Positions 6,706 to 9,500 of a stretch of 9,500 bases of DNA are shown piece by piece. The stretch covers positions 1-9,500 of the forward strand of contig JALURH010000177.1 in the NCBI GenBank assembly GCA_027017025.1, given 5' to 3'. Position 1 is the first letter of the stretch. Every line of letters begins with the position of its first letter. Made by a program: the position numbers and the translations under genes. Source of the stretch: Thermofilaceae archaeon. GTDB taxonomy: Archaea; Thermoproteota; Thermoprotei; Thermofilales; Thermofilaceae. The notes beneath the pieces were generated by a model. It was not told the origin of the DNA, did no database searches, and worked only from the letters and a program-made list of their open reading frames with translations.

Positions 6706-7722
6706 TTACTTTAGTTTTAGGAATAATCCTCTCCCCTCCTTCTCTTTCTCTTTCCCAGGCATACTTAGGTGTCTCCAGTCAGCTGTTAAAACCGCTTTCT
6801 TCCCCCTAAGTTTCATGATATAGTTATAAGCGCTAAGAGCTGCGCATGCACCCATCCCAGCGGCTATTACAGCCTGTTTAAAAGGCATCTCCGTTACATC
6901 TCCTGCGGCAAATATACCCTCCCTACTAGTTCTACAATACTCGTCAACAACTATCTCTCCTTTCTCGTTTAGCTCTACTAGATCCTTAATGAAATCGGTT
7001 TTAGTTACGTAGCCTATCTCAACAAATATGCCACTAACCTCTAGTTTCCTCTCTTCACTTGCTTTCTTATTCCTGATAACCACGGCCTCAACTTTTTCAT
7101 CACCTACTATCTCTACGATTTCGGAATATGGTATTAGCTCTACATTACCCTTCCTCAACACTTCCTGTAGCATAGCTTCATCATCAACGGGTTTTTCGCC
7201 GGGAAATACCCAGTAGACTTTTCTAGCATAGTCACGTAGACGTATAGCTCCTTCGGCTCCGTGGTAACCCCAGCTAACTAGTACAACATCTTTACCCGTG
7301 AAGAGGGGGGAATCACATATTACGCAGTAGGATACTCCCTTACCTTTAAGCTTCTTCTCCCCTGGAACACCCAGCTCCTTAGGTGTCTTACCGAAAGCCA
7401 GTATAATGGCGTCGCAGAGGTATTTACTTCCAGACAAAGTTGATACTTCAAATCCGTTCTCTACTGGGCTAATACCCGTGACCTGGTCAAATACCATATT
7501 TGATCCATATAGCCTAGCTTGTTCCTCAACCCTCTTTATGAGGTCTAATCCACTAATAGAGATAAAGCCCGGGAAATTCTGTAGCTCTGGAGCTAGGAGT
7601 AACTGTCCTCCAAGATCTATACTTATGACTAGTGTTTTTAGCCTCTGTCTAGCCGAGTACAATGCAGCTGTTAAACCAGCTATACCCGCACCAATTATTA
7701 TAACATCATATTTCTCTCCCAT
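6706..7722 (-). CDS. Thioredoxin-reductase-like FAD protein with a degenerate NAD(P)H site
   Basis: The 338-residue flavoprotein has the low-molecular-weight thioredoxin reductase layout. It begins with an FAD-binding G-x-G-x-x-G (G11-A-G-I-A-G16) and has a later G-I-F-A-A-G-D motif ending at D275. The redox-active pair C133-V-I-C136-D137 is in the usual place. The second dinucleotide motif, normally G-G-G-N/D-S-A, reads S150-W-G-Y-H-G155, so the first glycine is lost and bulky residues replace others. The arginine pair that normally grips the NADPH phosphate is not visible in the following R-K-V-Y-W-V-F segment. It may therefore take electrons from a donor other than NADPH, as known for archaeal and clostridial relatives using F420 or ferredoxin, or from an unknown donor. 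The C-terminus has a lysine-rich tail. ATG at 7722 has a GGTGG at 7731-7727; a GTG at 7752 would add 10 residues. The gene is monocistronic and divergent from the helical-protein gene. Confidence 0.9.
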   Translation of the reverse strand: MGEKYDVIIIGAGIAGLTAALYSARQRLKTLVISIDLGGQLLLAPELQNFPGFISISGLDLIKRVEEQARLYGSNMVFDQVTGISPVENGFEVSTLSGSKYLCDAIILAFGKTPKELGVPGEKKLKGKGVSYCVICDSPLFTGKDVVLVSWGYHGAEGAIRLRDYARKVYWVFPGEKPVDDEAMLQEVLRKGNVELIPYSEIVEIVGDEKVEAVVIRNKKASEERKLEVSGIFVEIGYVTKTDFIKDLVELNEKGEIVVDEYCRTSREGIFAAGDVTEMPFKQAVIAAGMGACAALSAYNYIMKLRGKKAVLTADWRHLSMPGKEKEKEGRGLFLKLK

Positions 7723-7782
7723 TGTACCACCGTAGACATTAGATTCGCACACTGTAAAAAGGATTACTTAGAGCTGGGAGGA

Positions 7783-7792
7783 TTTATATAAA
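7783..7792. promoter_or_regulatory. Palindromic TATA box in the divergent gap
   Basis: TTTATATAAA is a perfect 10-base palindrome and the best TATA match in the 7753-7799 gap. Read leftward, a start about 26 bases away falls near 7761, giving the thioredoxin-reductase-like gene a leader of roughly 39 bases that includes its GGTGG site. Read rightward, the box is only 8-17 bases from the ATG at 7800, so transcription would begin inside that frame. A weaker alternative for the rightward gene is ATTACTTA (7763-7770), 30-37 bases before the ATG. Confidence 0.55.
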
Positions 7793-7799
7793 GTATTTT

Positions 7800-8216
7800 A
7801 TGAATAAACTTGAGGGATACTTCGTGGATTACAACAAGGAGTTAGAGAAAGTGAGGAGGCACCTCAGGATAGCTTACACAAAGCTACTTATGGCTAGGAG
7901 AATGGTTCAAGATAAAAGATTGAGGAAGAACATGCTTTTTGCCTCAGCATTGATAGGGTCTGTAATGACGACTCCCGAAGTTATGTCAGCTATATACTTT
8001 AAGAGTAGTTTGTCGGAGGTAAAGAAGGCTCGCAAAAAGCTAAGTAAGCTAGCTAAACACAGGGATATGGATGAGGTAAGGAGGGGGTTGATCCAGGAAG
8101 TTATTAAAGTACTGGAGGATGCGGAAAAATGTGACTACAATATGTTAACCAAGAAAATAATGGATGCAGAGGGGCTCTTGTCCCATCTCTCCACTCTGGA
8201 AGAGGGTATATTTTAG
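7800..8216 (+). CDS. Small helical protein of unknown function
   Basis: I do not recognise this 138-residue protein. It is lysine/arginine/glutamate-rich and appears almost entirely helical, with heptad-like spacing of hydrophobic residues near 8-35 and 68-112, so a helical bundle or coiled coil is likely. A less charged stretch (46-66, M-L-F-A-S-A-L-I-G-S followed by V-M-T-T-P-E) could be a buried helix; it is short and polar enough that I do not call a membrane segment. There is one cysteine (in K-C-D-Y near residue 110) and no catalytic motif. The ATG at 7800 lacks a Shine-Dalgarno. An internal GTG at 7824 has GAGGG at 7812-7816 and agrees better with a rightward reading of the palindromic TATA, so the true protein may be 130 residues. 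Its stop codon abuts the ATG of the MBL-hydrolase gene with no gap, so the two are surely co-transcribed and may act together. Confidence 0.75.
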   Translation: MNKLEGYFVDYNKELEKVRRHLRIAYTKLLMARRMVQDKRLRKNMLFASALIGSVMTTPEVMSAIYFKSSLSEVKKARKKLSKLAKHRDMDEVRRGLIQEVIKVLEDAEKCDYNMLTKKIMDAEGLLSHLSTLEEGIF

Positions 8217-9089
8217 ATGGAGGTAGAACTTATAGATCTACAACCAGATGGTATACCTGGGTTAATTTCTTCCTATATAGTGAGAAGTGGAGACATATAC
8301 GCTATATTTGATCCAGGGCCTTCTTCAACTATCGATAAACTGGTTGAGAAATTAGGGAGTATTAGGGGTGAGATACATGTCTTTGTTACACATATACATC
8401 TAGACCATGCTGGCGGTTTAGGCCATTTACTGAAATATGTGGAGGTGAGGAGGATCTATGTTCACCCAAGAGCTGTTAAACACCTTATTGATCCCTCAAC
8501 TCTTTGGATAAATAGCTTGGAAGTTTTGGGGGATTTAGCAGTTAGGTATGGTCAACCGTTACCTGTACCGGAGGAGCTTCTAAAACCATTATCTGATGGA
8601 GAAACTATACCTATTGGTGAATTAAAGGTAAAAACTATCTATGCTGAGGGACATGCCAGCCATCAAGTAGCCTACTTAATCAATAAGTTGTTATTCCCAG
8701 GAGATGCTCTTGGAGAAATATATTATGGTAGGCATATACCCTTAACTCCGCCGCCATTTATCGGTAGCCTAGCTCTAGCAACTATTGATAGATTTATGAG
8801 GCTTAATCCTGAGAGTATAGCATTGCCTCACTACGGCATATACGATAGTGCTAAAGAGTTTATAGGGAGAGCTAAGAGGAGGCTTCTATGGTCACTAAGG
8901 TTAGCGGCTAAGGTTATTGAAGAAGGTGGGTCTATGGGTAGATTAATTGAGATACTTTTAGAGGATGAAGAGTTTTCATGGGTTTTAGGATGGTTAAAGA
9001 GGATTAATGCATATATGGTTCGTGGCTATGTTGAGAGGATAGCTAAGGGTCTCCTATGGTATGTTGAAAAATATGGTTGGCTACCATAA
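8217..9089 (+). CDS. MBL-fold metallo-hydrolase
   Basis: This 290-residue protein is a metallo-beta-lactamase-fold hydrolase. The metal-binding signature T-H59-x-H61-x-D63-H64-A-G-G is complete. The other ligands are visible as E-G-H146-A-S-H, P-G-D163-A-L-G and L-P-H205-Y-G, so a dinuclear metal site of the glyoxalase II/RNase Z type is expected. Residues 1-50 form the opening beta-strands with F-D-P-G-P (31-35). The last 80 or so residues are helical and charged, with several tryptophans, and go beyond the minimal domain, perhaps a substrate lid or oligomer contact. The substrate is not predictable: the fold covers thioester, lactone, phosphodiester and RNA hydrolases, and no RNase Z or beta-CASP motif is seen. 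The ATG directly follows the stop of the upstream helical-protein gene, and a GAGGG at 8202-8206 inside that gene can serve as Shine-Dalgarno. It is the second gene of the operon. Confidence 0.9.
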   Translation: MEVELIDLQPDGIPGLISSYIVRSGDIYAIFDPGPSSTIDKLVEKLGSIRGEIHVFVTHIHLDHAGGLGHLLKYVEVRRIYVHPRAVKHLIDPSTLWINSLEVLGDLAVRYGQPLPVPEELLKPLSDGETIPIGELKVKTIYAEGHASHQVAYLINKLLFPGDALGEIYYGRHIPLTPPPFIGSLALATIDRFMRLNPESIALPHYGIYDSAKEFIGRAKRRLLWSLRLAAKVIEEGGSMGRLIEILLEDEEFSWVLGWLKRINAYMVRGYVERIAKGLLWYVEKYGWLP

Positions 9090-9102
9090 CACTCTATAAA
9101 GG

Positions 9103-9110
9103 CTTATAGC
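9103..9110 (+). promoter_or_regulatory. TATA box of the right-edge membrane-protein gene
   Basis: CTTATAGC lies 24-31 bases upstream of the ATG at 9134 and is preceded by AAAGG, a plausible BRE. The distance fits a leaderless message. CTATAAA at 9094-9100 is an alternative 34-40 bases upstream. Confidence 0.5.
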
Positions 9111-9119
9111 TTTTATTTC
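9111..9119 (+). terminator. Possible T-rich terminator after the MBL-hydrolase gene
   Basis: TTTTATTTC starts 22 bases after the stop codon of the MBL-hydrolase gene. Archaeal transcription commonly ends at T-runs without a hairpin. It overlaps the promoter region of the next gene, so the call is tentative. Confidence 0.25.
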
Positions 9120-9133
9120 AGTGTGATATCAGG

Positions 9134-9500
9134 ATGAATATAGCATTAAACAGGCACTCATTTAACATCTTAGTGGAGCGACTTAGTGCAATACTACTAT
9201 TGGCTATACTCCTATGGGTTTTCTCAAGTAAGCTTTGGTTAGATATACCTATTGCACATAGTCTTGTTGTAGGAGATATCATTGTTGTAGTGCTAACTGG
9301 TTTATTGATTTACAATATTATTCGCTTAGCTATACCTGTAGCGACAATATTCTCGGCGTATACCCCTAAACATGCCCGTAGACTAAGTATAGTAACCTAT
9401 AGGCTACTTGAGCTTGCATCAATAGGTATAGCTTACCTTAGCTTAAAACATATTGGATTTAAGATCCTAGTATTCTTCTTAACGATAAAGAATGCAATAG
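9134..9500 (+). CDS. Membrane protein of unknown function, C-terminus cut by window edge
   Basis: From the ATG at 9134 an open frame runs to the right edge without a stop, giving 122 residues of an unfinished protein. It is hydrophobic: likely membrane segments lie near residues 16-32, 45-75 (long, perhaps kinked at the P near 68) and 92-117, separated by short basic loops such as P-K-H-A-R-R (78-83). The first ten or so residues are polar and would lie outside the membrane. I see no motif that names a family; with only the N-terminal part available, the function cannot be given. The start is supported by a TATA-like box at the leaderless distance, and the bases just before the ATG lack a properly spaced Shine-Dalgarno. 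It has its own promoter, so it probably does not belong to the operon with the MBL hydrolase. Confidence 0.75.
   Translation, partial: MNIALNRHSFNILVERLSAILLLAILLWVFSSKLWLDIPIAHSLVVGDIIVVVLTGLLIYNIIRLAIPVATIFSAYTPKHARRLSIVTYRLLELASIGIAYLSLKHIGFKILVFFLTIKNAI

Overview
The window looks like a piece of a hyperthermophilic crenarchaeal (Thermoproteota) chromosome, probably from the Desulfurococcales or a neighbouring order. The reasons are arginine coded mostly by AGG/AGA, heavy use of ATA for isoleucine, several GTG/TTG starts, genes packed with almost no intergenic space, TATA-like boxes about 25-35 bases upstream of start codons that lack Shine-Dalgarno sequences (leaderless messages), and proteins typical of archaea (TldD/TldE pair, archaeal DUF89 protein, AmmeMemoRadiSam radical SAM enzyme). 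The species cannot be fixed from the sequence. I see no mobile element, CRISPR array, tRNA or rRNA.

Layout, left to right. Minus strand 594-1: the N-terminal 198 residues of a multi-pass membrane protein that runs off the left edge. Divergent from it, a 137-residue SWIM zinc-finger protein (713-1126, +). It converges, one base apart, with a short-chain dehydrogenase/reductase (1874-1128, -). Back to back with the reductase is a DUF89 metal-dependent phosphatase (about 1923-2810, +). This converges with a two-gene minus-strand operon, tldD (5536-4139) then tldE/pmbA (4146 or 4155 to 2815). Divergent from tldD is amrS, the AmmeMemoRadiSam radical SAM enzyme (5616-6698, +). It converges with a thioredoxin-reductase-like flavoprotein (7722-6706, -). 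Divergent from that is a two-gene plus-strand operon: a small helical protein of unknown function (7800-8216) and an MBL-fold hydrolase (8217-9089). A second membrane protein starts at 9134 and runs off the right edge.

Functionally this is mostly housekeeping and quality-control metabolism: peptide processing or proteolysis (TldD/TldE), metabolite repair (DUF89), redox chemistry (SDR and thioredoxin-reductase-like protein), radical chemistry (AmrS) and metal-dependent hydrolysis (MBL). Beyond the two operons nothing ties the genes into one pathway. Gene-free gaps are all under about 120 bases and hold only candidate promoters.

The observations most worth a second look are the thioredoxin-reductase-like protein, which keeps its CxxC redox centre but has lost the usual NAD(P)H-binding signature; an SDR with threonine where the catalytic serine should be; an uncharacterised helical protein joined directly to an MBL hydrolase; and two very short divergent promoter regions with near-palindromic TATA boxes. 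I do not see convincing evidence for a wholly new multi-gene system.
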